Assembly: GCA_029974985.1 (NCBI GenBank)
Contig: JARKQC010000084.1
Location: forward strand, 1-33,491
DNA from: Bacteroidota bacterium
GTDB lineage: Bacteria; Bacteroidota; Ignavibacteria; Kapaibacteriales; UBA2268
Length of the DNA stretch: 33,491 nucleotides
Direction: 5' to 3'
Position 1 is the first letter of the stretch. Each line of letters begins with the position of its first letter. Below, one piece after another: positions 1 through 7,932 of this stretch. Under the pieces are notes generated by a model. It worked only from the letters and a program-made list of their open reading frames with translations. It did not search any database and was not told the origin of the DNA. A program made the position numbers and the translations under genes.

Positions 1-301
1 AGCAGTATAATCAAAATCAACAAATGATTCTACCGCCTTTTTTAGAAAAATTAATACCTAAATATCATCCGGTAAGAGTTGTAAATAATGTAAACGATAA
101 ACTACAAATCACCTATATTTTATCTCAGTATAATAGAAAAAACTATTGACAATATCAACACAGAATTAAGCGGTTTTTGGAAATATAAAACACAATAAAC
201 AATTTAAAAGATTTAATTTAAAGGGCAAATCAAAAGTAGAAATCGAAATTGGTTTAATATCACTCGCACATAATTTAGCAAAATTGTCCAAAATTGCCTA
301 A
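1..301 (+). pseudogene. IS1182-type transposase remnant, internally deleted
   Basis: Positions 3-149 read in one frame as the start of an IS1182-family transposase: the N-terminal hallmark LPPFLEKLIPKYHPVRVVN is followed about 25 residues later by a stop (TGA at 147-149). A second frame, 173-301, reads as the far C-terminus of the same family: VFGNIKHN, then FKRFNLKG, then IEIGLISLAHNLAKL, ending in TAA at 299-301. The roughly 300-400 residues that normally lie between, with the DDE catalytic core, are missing, and the two ends are in different frames. The gene is dead. The left end is cut by the window edge, so terminal inverted repeats cannot be judged. Confidence 0.75.
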
Positions 302-427
302 AAACATTCAACTAACAGTATAAAAATTTACCAATCCATTTATTAGTGGTACTTTTTAAAAATTTACTATATAATTTTTAAATTGTTGTATATTTATTTG
401 AAAAAAATGGTTAAATCTTGTTGTTTT

Positions 428-467
428 AAAAATAAAAGAAGCAGACCTTTTGGGACTGCCTCCTTTT
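428..467 (-). terminator. Rho-independent terminator of ymdB-asd
   Basis: On the minus strand the hairpin is GAGGCAG-T-CC, loop CAAAA, GG-T-CTGCTTC: seven pairs (one G-T), one T/T mismatch and two G-C pairs. It is followed by TTTTATTTTTA. It lies 30-70 bases past the asd stop. A short T run at 463-467 on the plus side means it may also stop transcription coming from the transposase remnant. Confidence 0.85.
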
Positions 468-500
468 TAATATTTATTGATTTAAAATGTACTATATGAG

Positions 501-1511
501 TTAATTATTATTTTTTCTATTTATGATTAATTCAGCGATTTGAATTGCATTTGTTGCCGCTCCTTTTCGAACATTATCAGCAACAACCCAAAGATATAAT
601 CCATTTTCTACAGAATTATCTCGGCGAATTCGACCAATATATACCTCATCAGTATTATTTGAAATTTCTGGTGTTGGATAAATATCTTCAGCGGGATTAT
701 CCATAAGCACTAAACCTTTTGTATTTGCTATTAAATCAAAAACTTCTTTAATATCAAAATCATTTTTTAACTCAACATTAATTGATTCGCCATGCCCTCC
801 AAGAGTCGGCACTCTTACGCAGGTTACAGCAATTGCTAAATCAGGTAAATTTAAGATTTTACGAGTTTCGTTAATCATTTTTATCTCCTCATTTGTAAAA
901 TCCATTCCTACATCAAATGAGTGAAATAAAGTACTAAATGCGATTTTTTTATTATCGAGAAAATTCCCTTCTATTTCTCGATAAAGTTTATCTATCCCCT
1001 TCTGCCCTGCTCCGCTTATTGATTGATATGTCGAGCATACAACACGTTTCAAACCATATTTATCGCTCAATGGTTTTAGTGCCGCAACAAGCTGTATAGT
1101 GCTACAATTTGGATTTGCGATAATATAATTATCATCATTAAAATCATTTGGATTTACTTCGGGTACAATGAGCGGTATTTCTTTTTTCATTCGCCAAGCA
1201 CTCGAATTATCAATCACAATACATTTATTTTCCGCGGCTATGGGTGCGAGTTTTAGAGAAATATCGCTACCCGCTGAAAAAAATGCTATATCAAGATTTT
1301 TAAAAATTTCAGATGTAGCTTCGTTTATAATATATTGTTTTTCATTATATTTTATAATTGTTCCCGCTGATTTCTCCGAAGCAAATAAGAACAATTCATT
1401 ATAGTCGAGTTTACGCTCTTTAATTACTTTTAAAAATGTTCTACCAACTAATCCCGTTGCTCCTACAATACCAATATTTGGTTTGTTATTTCCCGATTTA
1501 AATTTGTTCAT
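501..1511 (-). CDS. asd: Aspartate-semialdehyde dehydrogenase
   Basis: Catalyses NADPH-dependent reduction of aspartyl phosphate to aspartate semialdehyde in the cytosol, the branch point to lysine/diaminopimelate, threonine and methionine. The 336-residue product opens with the nucleotide-binding GIVGATGLVG (13-22). It carries the catalytic cysteine in ANPNCSTIQL (Cys136), SISGAGQKG next to the substrate site, and RVPTLGGHGES with the catalytic His. Length is normal for the family. The frame stays open to an ATG at 1550, but that adds 13 residues not expected before the Rossmann strand and buries the start deep in ymdB. I therefore choose the ATG at 1509-1511 (MNKFKSGNNK), which overlaps the end of ymdB by 14 bases. 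It is the last gene before the terminator at 428-467. Confidence 0.93.
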   Translation of the reverse strand: MNKFKSGNNKPNIGIVGATGLVGRTFLKVIKERKLDYNELFLFASEKSAGTIIKYNEKQYIINEATSEIFKNLDIAFFSAGSDISLKLAPIAAENKCIVIDNSSAWRMKKEIPLIVPEVNPNDFNDDNYIIANPNCSTIQLVAALKPLSDKYGLKRVVCSTYQSISGAGQKGIDKLYREIEGNFLDNKKIAFSTLFHSFDVGMDFTNEEIKMINETRKILNLPDLAIAVTCVRVPTLGGHGESINVELKNDFDIKEVFDLIANTKGLVLMDNPAEDIYPTPEISNNTDEVYIGRIRRDNSVENGLYLWVVADNVRKGAATNAIQIAELIINRKNNN

Positions 1512-2313
1512 ATACCGACTTAATAAAATTTGGATACATAAATGATTCAATACTCATAGATTGCCCCGTGTTACTATCAATTTCAACAACAACACCCGCA
1601 ATTTTTATATCGTCCTCTGCCATTTCGTACTTATGTGCAGTTTGCAATATAAATCTTTTAAGAGCAATATCTTTTCGCATTCCAACTACTGAGTTATACG
1701 GACCCGTCATTCCAATATCCGAAATATATGCAGTGCCATTTTCGAGTAGTGAAGCGTCAGTAGTTTGAATATGAGTATGAGTCCCCAAAACGCACGATAC
1801 TTTGCCATCTAAATGCCAGCCCAAAGCAACTTTTTCAGCTGTCGCATCAGCATGAAAATCTACTATAATAATTTTTGTTTTGTCGCCTATCATTTTTAAT
1901 GCTGAGTCGGCCGCTCTAAATGGGCAATCTATTGTTTGCATATAAGTTCGCCCTTGTAATTGCAGAATTGCAACGGGAATATTTTCAATATTTATTATTT
2001 TAAAGCCCTTTCCGACATTACCCGGTGGATAATTGAATGGTCGAAGAACCGAATCGTTTTTTGCAAGAAGTGGTCTTGATTTCCAATTATCCCAAATATG
2101 ATTTCCCGTTGTAATAATATGCACACCCGCATTAAAAAGCTCGTTTGCCTGCTCTTCGTTTATCCCTTTGCCGTCATCTACATTTTCACCATTAGCAACA
2201 ATTAAATTCGTTTGATATTTTGATTTTAAGAAATCAAGATTATCAATAAGAAACTTATGACTTTCTTTTCCTACGATATCGCCAATAAATAGTAATCTAA
2301 TTTTGTTTAACAA
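1498..2313 (-). CDS. ymdB: YmdB-family metallophosphoesterase (2',3'-cyclic-nucleotide phosphodiesterase type)
   Basis: A 271-residue calcineurin-like phosphoesterase of the YmdB/TIGR00282 type. Visible metal-ligand motifs are FIGDIVGKE (9-17), ANGENVDDGKGI, TTGNHIWDN and, near the C-terminal half, DFHADATAEK and GTHTHIQTTD, followed by the family signature ISDIGMTGPYNSVVGM. In Bacillus, YmdB hydrolyses 2',3'-cyclic nucleotides and affects biofilm and motility decisions. In this lineage the family is widespread but its role is not known, so the molecular activity is the safe statement. It is first of a two-gene unit with asd (14-base overlap). The intergenic stretch to the divergent cobalamin adenosyltransferase gene (2314-2402) must carry both promoters. 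Confidence 0.92.
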   Translation of the reverse strand: MLNKIRLLFIGDIVGKESHKFLIDNLDFLKSKYQTNLIVANGENVDDGKGINEEQANELFNAGVHIITTGNHIWDNWKSRPLLAKNDSVLRPFNYPPGNVGKGFKIINIENIPVAILQLQGRTYMQTIDCPFRAADSALKMIGDKTKIIIVDFHADATAEKVALGWHLDGKVSCVLGTHTHIQTTDASLLENGTAYISDIGMTGPYNSVVGMRKDIALKRFILQTAHKYEMAEDDIKIAGVVVEIDSNTGQSMSIESFMYPNFIKSVYEQI

Positions 2314-2402
2314 ATTATTATCCTATTATTATTAAAATAAATATTCTACAAATAAGTTAAAATACAAAAATAATTAAAATAAACATAAGTACTTAATATA
2401 AT

Positions 2403-2948
2403 ATGAAAATTTATACAAAAACAGGCGACGACGGCACTACGGGACTCTTAAATGGTGTTAGAGTGCAAAAATATTCATTACGCGTCGAGTGCTACGGCAC
2501 TATTGATGAGTTAAACTCGATTATTGGGCTTGCACGTGCCTCTTGCGAACATAAAAAACTTGATAATGATTTGGAATCTATATCAAATACCTTGTTTAAT
2601 CTTGGTAGCGATTTGGCTACTCCATATAAGCCCGAGCCGAAATTTAGAGTAATAAGACTAAAAGACGAGGAAATTACTTTTCTCGAAAATTTAATTGATG
2701 AATATACTGCTCAACTCCCTAAATTGCGGCATTTTATTTTGCCGGGTGGCACGATGTGTGCCTCTTACCTGCATAATGCAAGGACTGTTTGCAGACGTGC
2801 AGAGCGTCTTATAGTAAAACTAAGCGAAGATGTGGAAATTGGCGAAAATATCGTTAAATATGTAAATAGACTTTCGGATTATTTATTTACTGCGGCAAGA
2901 TACGCGAATTTTCTTTCGAATGTCCCCGATGTAGAATGGAAAAAATAG
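2403..2948 (+). CDS. Cob(I)alamin adenosyltransferase, PduO type
   Basis: A 181-residue cytosolic enzyme that transfers the adenosyl group of ATP to cob(I)alamin, producing coenzyme B12. The N-terminus has the PduO/MMAB signature KIYTKTGDDGTTGLLNG (ATP-binding loop, 2-18) followed by RVECYGTIDELNS. The C-terminal half has FILPGGT and the conserved NARTVCRRAERL helix, ending with YVNRLSDYLFTAARY. All are family hallmarks, and length is typical of stand-alone bacterial members. It is monocistronic, divergent from ymdB; no other cobalamin gene is nearby, so it likely serves salvage of imported corrinoids or an adenosylcobalamin enzyme outside the window. PduO, CobO and EutT are unrelated families sharing this activity; sequence places it with PduO/MMAB. 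Confidence 0.93.
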   Translation: MKIYTKTGDDGTTGLLNGVRVQKYSLRVECYGTIDELNSIIGLARASCEHKKLDNDLESISNTLFNLGSDLATPYKPEPKFRVIRLKDEEITFLENLIDEYTAQLPKLRHFILPGGTMCASYLHNARTVCRRAERLIVKLSEDVEIGENIVKYVNRLSDYLFTAARYANFLSNVPDVEWKK

Positions 2949-2997
2949 ATTTTTTTTATATATTGCTATTTGACTATTTACAAAATTGTGAAAAATC

Positions 2998-3756
2998 ATG
3001 AAAAAGAACATTTTTATTTTATTTTTAATACCATTAATACTTGGTATTTCTAATGTTTATGCTGATGATGTTTTAAATGAAAAGTTTTTCAAAGCTATAG
3101 AAGATAATAATCTAAATCTTGTAAAGGAATTGGTTGCCAAAGGCGTGGAGATTAATAAAGCTAACAACGAAGGTTGGACGCCTTTACACGCTGCTGCACA
3201 AAACGGGCATCTTGATATTGTAAAATACCTTATTAATAAGGGAGCTAATTTAAAGGAAAAAAATAGAAATGGAGAAACAGCACTCAGCTTAGCAAAAAAA
3301 AATGGTTTTGATGAAATAGTAAACTATTTAGCAACTAATGGAACTGTTAAATCTGGTAATAGTAGTAGTACAAACTATGATTCGTCCAGCATAGGAAAAA
3401 GTAATCTTGCAAGTCTCATTAGAGTTGATAATTTTAAATTAGACGGTATGGATAATAGTTCTTCCATATATAAAGTAAATCAAATGACAATTTATTTTGA
3501 AAATTTTTCTTCTGCTCACATAAAAGATATAACAATATTCGTAACAATAAGAGATTATTATCATTCTAATAAAATTGTTTATAAAAAAATGTATAATATT
3601 AAAATTGATATTTATCCAAACGAATTAGTAGCTTGTGAACCTTTTTATTTAGCGAATGAAATTACTTTAACAAAGCCAGAGCCAAAGCCTGGTTCATGGG
3701 GTTATAACCCTTTAGAAAAATTTTCTGTAGATATTGAAGTACTATCTGCGTATTAA
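2998..3756 (+). CDS. Secreted ankyrin-repeat protein with an unknown C-terminal domain
   Basis: A 252-residue protein. A signal peptide is visible (lysines at 2-3, hydrophobic 5-20, likely cleavage after VYA at about 22). Residues about 25-115 form three ankyrin repeats with the usual G-TPLH-AA--GH--IV--L---GA pattern. After a serine-rich linker (120-133) comes an uncharacterised domain of about 115 residues (135-252), predicted mainly beta, containing PNELVACEPFYLANE. Ankyrin repeats bind proteins; no enzymatic motif is visible. The gene sits in a small accessory patch with degraded neighbours, and the next reading frame (3774-3971) resembles the end of its C-terminal domain. Function unknown; periplasmic location is inferred from the signal peptide. 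Confidence 0.75.
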   Translation: MKKNIFILFLIPLILGISNVYADDVLNEKFFKAIEDNNLNLVKELVAKGVEINKANNEGWTPLHAAAQNGHLDIVKYLINKGANLKEKNRNGETALSLAKKNGFDEIVNYLATNGTVKSGNSSSTNYDSSSIGKSNLASLIRVDNFKLDGMDNSSSIYKVNQMTIYFENFSSAHIKDITIFVTIRDYYHSNKIVYKKMYNIKIDIYPNELVACEPFYLANEITLTKPEPKPGSWGYNPLEKFSVDIEVLSAY

Positions 3757-3773
3757 CAACTTTATTATTAATT

Positions 3774-3971
3774 ATGTTTGGGTTGAATAATAAAAGTAAT
3801 GGAGATTTAAGAACTTTGTATAGAAAGAAGCATACTGTATCAGTAGATTTAGATGATGGTGAAGTTGGTGATTCTAATGTTTTTTATTTATCTAATGAAG
3901 TTGGCAGTAAATATGATTTTGATGATAAAGATAGGCACCGATTTGTTGTAGAAATTTTATCAATAAGGTAA
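3774..3971 (+). pseudogene. Truncated copy of the C-terminal domain of the upstream ankyrin protein
   Basis: A 65-codon reading frame starting 18 bases after the ankyrin gene. Residues around LRTLYRKKHTVSVDLDDGEV and the following FYLSNE align without gaps over 31 positions to the upstream protein's NKIVYKKMYNIKIDIYPNEL and FYLANE. Shared are Y, K, D, E and FYL-NE, with many conservative replacements, and both end in F-V-(I/E)-(V/I)-LS. The ankyrin part, signal peptide and first half of the domain are absent. I read it as the tail of a duplicated gene. It could instead be a small functional protein, since it has its own ATG and stop, but nothing supports expression. Confidence 0.5.
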
Positions 3972-4059
3972 GATAAAAGTAATTCTTCGTAAAACAAGGA
4001 TAGATGAAATAATACATCAATAAATCCTAAAAAAGAGATGAGAAAATCAATCTAAAACT

Positions 4060-4227
4060 AACTATGTAATTCCAAAAAGTACTATCTGGATATATAAGAT
4101 ATGTAGATGAGTTGCCCGGTGCAAACCACAAGGAACTACATTTGAAGAAGTAAAATCAAATCTATTTGAAGCTATCGAATTGGTACTCGAAGCAAATAGA
4201 AATTTAAGTTCTCACTACTCAAAATAA
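4060..4227 (+). pseudogene. HicB-like antitoxin fragment with a frameshift
   Basis: Reading from 4073 gives KVLSGYIRYVDELPGAN, the HicB-type pattern of G-Y-(V/I)-x-x-V-x-E-LPGA. A shift of frame near 4122-4129 is then needed to continue as QGTTFEEVKSNLFEAIELVL and ANRNLSSHYSK, ending in TAA at 4225-4227. The family normally reads LPGA-TQGDT-EEA--N--EAI-L-LE without interruption, so a single base appears to be missing around 4122-4129. No clear start codon and no HicA toxin gene is present in 3972-4060. In intact systems HicB neutralises the mRNA-cleaving HicA; here it is most likely a dead remnant. Confidence 0.6.
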
Positions 4228-4254
4228 AAAACCGCTAAATCTTAATAATATCTG

Positions 4255-4341
4255 CGGAGAGGGAGGGATTCGAACCCTCGGTACAGTTGCCCGTACAACG
4301 GTTTTCGAGACCGCCACATTCAACCACTCTGCCACCTCTCC
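4255..4341 (-). tRNA. tRNA-Ser(CGA)
   Basis: An 87-base minus-strand gene. The acceptor stem GGAGAGG pairs with CCTCTCC (4256-4262), discriminator G at 4255. The D-arm region reads TGGCAGAGTGGTTGAATG. The anticodon loop CTCGAAA within GCGGT/ACCGT gives anticodon CGA (codon UCG). A long variable arm follows, as expected for class II serine tRNA, then the T-arm GAGGGTTCGAATCCCTC. The 3' CCA is not encoded (the sequence continues CAG). It flanks the accessory patch at 2998-4227. Confidence 0.95.
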
Positions 4342-4423
4342 ATAATTTTAAAAGAATACAAAAATAATTATTTTTATCAAATAAATCATCATCGTTAGAT
4401 AAAAACATCAATGAAAGTAAATT

Positions 4424-4705
4424 TTACGAATTTAATTGTTTCATTTCGTTATCAATAGTTGATTCTATAGTATTTCTTGCTAAACTACCTAAGAAATTAA
4501 GCTCAATATTTATTTCGAGTAAATTATCAAAAATCGTTATGTAGCCTTTGCCTAATTTTGAGGAAAAATTGAGTGTATCGCCGTTCCAATTAACATTTTC
4601 TATCATTGGTTTTAATGCAGGATTCATTAAAATTTTTGTATCAATGAAGTGTCTCATTTCTGTGGCACTTGCTTTTGTTTTAAATTTCTTATTAATAGTT
4701 GACAT
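4424..4705 (-). CDS. Small PHA-granule-region-like protein (polyhydroxyalkanoic acid system family)
   Basis: A 93-residue protein without signal peptide or membrane segment. The central and C-terminal pattern VNWNGDTLNFSSK, GKGYITIFDNLLEINIELNF, then LARNTIESTIDNEMKQL, matches the layout of the polyhydroxyalkanoic acid system family (PF09650): a strand with W-GD-L-F, a hairpin with G-I-V-----I-I---L-FL, and a final amphipathic helix ending near a basic residue. Family members occur in many bacteria, often without PHA synthesis, and their function is unsettled. It is a single gene between tRNA-Ser and the divergent SlyD-like gene. Assignment is by pattern only; no PHA synthase or phasin is in the window. 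Confidence 0.6.
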   Translation of the reverse strand: MSTINKKFKTKASATEMRHFIDTKILMNPALKPMIENVNWNGDTLNFSSKLGKGYITIFDNLLEINIELNFLGSLARNTIESTIDNEMKQLNS

Positions 4706-4804
4706 ATTTTTAATTGATATTTTTTTTAATGTAAATAAATAGTTATTTTTCAGTATAGAAGAATATTATTTTTAAAAATTGTATTTATAATAAATGGGAT
4801 TAAG

Positions 4805-5233
4805 ATGAATAAAGCAAAAAGTGGTGATTTAGTTTCTGTAAAATATCGTGGAAAATTTACAGACGGTACGATTTTCGACGAGTCGGATATTGATAATCCA
4901 TTTAATTTTACATTGGGTGTCGGAGAAGTAATATCGGGATTTGACAATGGTATTATAGGTATGTCAGTTGGTGAAACTAAAACTATAAACATCCTTTCAG
5001 ATGAAGCTTATGGTCCTTATGAAGAGGATTTAGTTTTTGTTATCAATCGCGATGAAATTGATACTATTGAAAATATTAAAGTTGGTGATATACTCGAATT
5101 ACCAATGCAGGATCAAAATTCATTATTTGCTACAGTAATAGAAATATCCGAAGATGATATTACTATTAATGCAAATCATGAATTAGCAGGTAAAGACTTA
5201 ATTTTCGAAGTAGAATTATTGGCAATTAATTGA
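4805..5233 (+). CDS. FKBP-type peptidyl-prolyl isomerase, SlyD-like
   Basis: A 142-residue cytosolic prolyl isomerase/chaperone. The FKBP core is visible: [18 protein letters not shown] (11-28), [19 protein letters not shown] (35-53), VGETKTI and EAYGPY (67-72). The segment 72-126 is the insert-in-flap chaperone domain that marks the SlyD branch, closing with [18 protein letters not shown]. The His/Cys-rich metal-binding tail of enterobacterial SlyD is absent, so a nickel-handling role is not supported. It ends 13 bases before the chorismate mutase-DAHP synthase start and probably shares that transcript, although nothing in its activity ties it to aromatic synthesis. Confidence 0.9.
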   Translation: MNKAKSGDLVSVKYRGKFTDGTIFDESDIDNPFNFTLGVGEVISGFDNGIIGMSVGETKTINILSDEAYGPYEEDLVFVINRDEIDTIENIKVGDILELPMQDQNSLFATVIEISEDDITINANHELAGKDLIFEVELLAIN

Positions 5234-5246
5234 TTTGTCGGGCTTT

Positions 5247-6290
5247 ATGAATATTAATGAGATAAATCGTCTCAGAACTGAAATAGATTCTATTGATAGA
5301 GAAATTTTCAATAAATTTATTAAAAGAAAAGAAATTACTGATTTAGTTATTTCGTATAAAAATAAATTAAATTTATCAATATATGATAAACAACGCGAAA
5401 TAGAAATTAAATCTAAATTAAAAGATGAATTTTCTCATTTAATTAATCCAATTTTTATTGATAATATTCTAAACGAAATTTTATTATATTCCAAAAAGGA
5501 TTTTTTAGAACGTAATTTTCAAAATATTAACAATATAATTGATTTAATCAATATTAAGCCGTTTATTATTGCTGGACCTTGTACTGTCGAAAGCCGTGAG
5601 CAAATTAACGAAATTGCTTCGGATTTAAACAAACTTGGCATAAGGATTTTACGTGGAGGAGCTTTCAAACCGAGAACTTCTCCATTTTCTTTTCAGGGGC
5701 TTGAGGACGAAGGTTTAAAATATTTAAAAGATGCGGCTGAAAAAAACAATATGTTTGTCATAACGGAATTTACTGATTCGAGGCAATTAGACGAGCTTTA
5801 TGACTATGCCGATATTATTCAAATCGGTAGCAAAAATATGTTTTCTTATGGATTTTTAAAACAAATTGGAAAAGCAACAAGCAAAGATCGAAAGCCCGTA
5901 TTAATTAAAAGAAGTTTTAATGCTACTTTAAACGAATTTCTTTTAGCCGCTCAATATATCACTAATTTGGGCAATCCAAATGTAATTTTATGTTTACGCG
6001 GCATTCGTACTTTCGAACAAATTGATTCTAAAATGCGTTTTACCCCTGATTTAGCTTCGATACTTGAATTAAAAGATATTACTAATTTGAAAATTATTTT
6101 CGACCCATCACACGCATGCGGCGATTCAAAATATGTGATACCAACCGCTATCGCTGCGATTAATCTTGGTAGTGATGGTGTAATGCTCGAAACACATAGC
6201 TCACCCGAAACTGCTATTTCAGACGGCAAACAATCTATTAAACCAGAGGAACTTACAAAATTAATTGATTATATAAATCATAATTATTAA
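5247..6290 (+). CDS. Bifunctional chorismate mutase / 3-deoxy-7-phosphoheptulonate (DAHP) synthase
   Basis: First enzyme of the shikimate pathway (PEP + erythrose-4-phosphate to DAHP) with an N-terminal AroQ-type chorismate mutase, 347 residues. Mutase domain 1-88: Arg10, Arg27, Lys38 and Arg50 fall at exactly the spacing of E. coli mutase Arg11, Arg28, Lys39 and Arg51, so it looks catalytically competent. DAHP synthase domain 104-347 is the type I-beta (KDO8P-synthase-like) form: [41 protein letters not shown] and DPSHACG. The frame extends to a TTG at 5235, but the ATG at 5247 puts the mutase residues in register and is chosen. In related fused enzymes the mutase domain mediates feedback by prephenate or chorismate. 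It heads the aro gene run. Confidence 0.92.
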   Translation: MNINEINRLRTEIDSIDREIFNKFIKRKEITDLVISYKNKLNLSIYDKQREIEIKSKLKDEFSHLINPIFIDNILNEILLYSKKDFLERNFQNINNIIDLINIKPFIIAGPCTVESREQINEIASDLNKLGIRILRGGAFKPRTSPFSFQGLEDEGLKYLKDAAEKNNMFVITEFTDSRQLDELYDYADIIQIGSKNMFSYGFLKQIGKATSKDRKPVLIKRSFNATLNEFLLAAQYITNLGNPNVILCLRGIRTFEQIDSKMRFTPDLASILELKDITNLKIIFDPSHACGDSKYVIPTAIAAINLGSDGVMLETHSSPETAISDGKQSIKPEELTKLIDYINHNY

Positions 6291-6299
6291 TTTGAAATT

Positions 6300-7316
6300 A
6301 TGACTATTTATGAGGATAAGAATTTAATTATTCATTTTAAAGAAATTGATTATATTTTTTCTTTAATTGAGCAGAAAAATATTTTTCTTATTATTGATGG
6401 GAATATTTATAATTTATATAAATCAAAATTTGAGAATTTGCCATCTTATGTTTTCAATGCTTTAGAAAGTAATAAATCAATCGAAAATTATATAGAATGC
6501 ATAAATTTATTATTAAAATATAATATTGATAAAAATTCTACTATTATCGCTATAGGTGGCGGTTTAATATGTGATTTCGCAGGATTTGTTGCAACAACAT
6601 ATAAAAGAGGTACAAAATTAATTTTTATACCTACCACTCTACTTGCTCAGGTTGATGCCGCTATTGGTGGGAAAAATGCACTAAATTTTGATAAAATCAA
6701 AAATTTAATTGGAACATTTAGATTTCCCGAAGAAACTATAATTTGTACTAATTTTTTAAAAAAATTAAACAATAAACAATTTTCCGGTGGTATTGCGGAA
6801 ATAATAAAAATATCACTTATTTCTAATAAAAATTTATTCAAATTATTAGAAAAAAATGAGCTGAATTTAGAAGATGAAATATTACTTAAAAATATTATTG
6901 CTCAATCAATTAATCAAAAATTAGAAATTGTAAATCAAGATTTATTTGATAAAAATATTAGAATAATTCTTAATTTTGGACATACATTGGCGCATTCTTT
7001 AGAATCGGTTTATACTATTTCACACGGTCAAGCTGTTTCGATTGGTATTGATTTTTCTTCGTTTATTTCATTGGAAAATAATCTAATTAGTGATTATGAA
7101 TATTCTCAAATCCAAAATATTTTAAAAAAGTATAATTTAGCTTACAAAAGGAAAATAAATATAAATAAGTTAAAAAAATATATACTATTTGATAAAAAAA
7201 ATACTGAACAAAAAATAAATGAAATTCTTATAAATGGGATTGGCTCTTATAAATTTCAATCTTTTTCAATTGATGAATATTTGGATTATTTAAATGATTG
7301 GATTAAGTATAAGTAA
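6300..7316 (+). CDS. aroB: 3-dehydroquinate synthase
   Basis: Second shikimate step, DAHP to 3-dehydroquinate, using NAD and a divalent metal. The 338-residue protein has the family core AIGGGLICDFAGFVATTYKRG (about 81-101), IPTTLLAQVDAAIGGKNALN, the IGTFRFPE loop, the metal ligand Glu in FSGGIAEIIK, then LNFGHTLAHSLE with metal histidines and SHGQAVSIGID. The glycine after GGG-x is Cys here (GGGLICD) where GD is usual, a small deviation; the Asp is kept. It starts 9 bases after the previous gene and overlaps aroD by 23 bases, implying translational coupling. Base composition is very AT-rich. Confidence 0.94.
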   Translation: MTIYEDKNLIIHFKEIDYIFSLIEQKNIFLIIDGNIYNLYKSKFENLPSYVFNALESNKSIENYIECINLLLKYNIDKNSTIIAIGGGLICDFAGFVATTYKRGTKLIFIPTTLLAQVDAAIGGKNALNFDKIKNLIGTFRFPEETIICTNFLKKLNNKQFSGGIAEIIKISLISNKNLFKLLEKNELNLEDEILLKNIIAQSINQKLEIVNQDLFDKNIRIILNFGHTLAHSLESVYTISHGQAVSIGIDFSSFISLENNLISDYEYSQIQNILKKYNLAYKRKININKLKKYILFDKKNTEQKINEILINGIGSYKFQSFSIDEYLDYLNDWIKYK

Positions 7317-7932
7317 TATTGAATTTTCAACATTAATTGATATTCTAAATAATTATGAATTAGTCGAATTAAGGCTCGATTTAATGAATTTAACCAGTGA
7401 GCAATTCGATAAAGTTTTAGATTATAATGATAAAATTATCTTATGTTATAAAAATGATGATTTTAATAATATTGAAAAAATTTATTCATATTTTGAAAAA
7501 GGTCTGAATAAAAATGTCCGATACATTGATATAGATTTTAAACAAATAGATTTTTATTACGAATTAGCCCCAAAAATTAAAAAATCAAATTCACAATTAA
7601 TATTATCATATCATAATTATTTAGAAATGCCAAGCGATTCTGAAATTGATATTTTAATTAAAAAAATGGACTATTACGAGCCAAATATTTATAAATTATG
7701 CTTCCATGCTAATTCAAATGATGATAATATTAGATGTTTGAATTTATATAAAAGATATAAAAATCTAATTGCATTTAACTTAGGCAATCTCGGAAATATT
7801 ACAAGGCTATTAGCTTTAAAGTTAGGTGCGAAATTTATGTATTCTGCTTATTCAGAAAATACAAAAACTGAAGATTCACAATTTACATATAATCAATTAA
7901 CTAATCTATTAGGATTTTTAGAAAATGATTAG
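7294..7932 (+). CDS. aroD: 3-dehydroquinate dehydratase, type I
   Basis: Third step, 3-dehydroquinate to 3-dehydroshikimate, by the Schiff-base type I enzyme. His107 (SYHNY) and the Schiff-base lysine Lys134 (YKLCFHA) are 27 residues apart, the same spacing as His143/Lys170 of the Salmonella enzyme. VELRLDL (24-30) supplies the early substrate residues, and LGNLGNITRLLA carries the conserved Arg171. At 212 residues it is at the short end of the family. The YIDIDF strand has Asp where the family commonly has Glu; I place that by eye only. The gene begins inside aroB (23-base overlap) and its last bases overlap the next gene by 8. Among the most AT-rich stretches in the window. Confidence 0.9.
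   Translation: MIGLSISNIEFSTLIDILNNYELVELRLDLMNLTSEQFDKVLDYNDKIILCYKNDDFNNIEKIYSYFEKGLNKNVRYIDIDFKQIDFYYELAPKIKKSNSQLILSYHNYLEMPSDSEIDILIKKMDYYEPNIYKLCFHANSNDDNIRCLNLYKRYKNLIAFNLGNLGNITRLLALKLGAKFMYSAYSENTKTEDSQFTYNQLTNLLGFLEND

Noticed and set aside
1509..1550. Longer start for asd at 1550
   Set aside because: The extra 13 residues precede the Rossmann strand without conservation and would deepen the overlap with ymdB.
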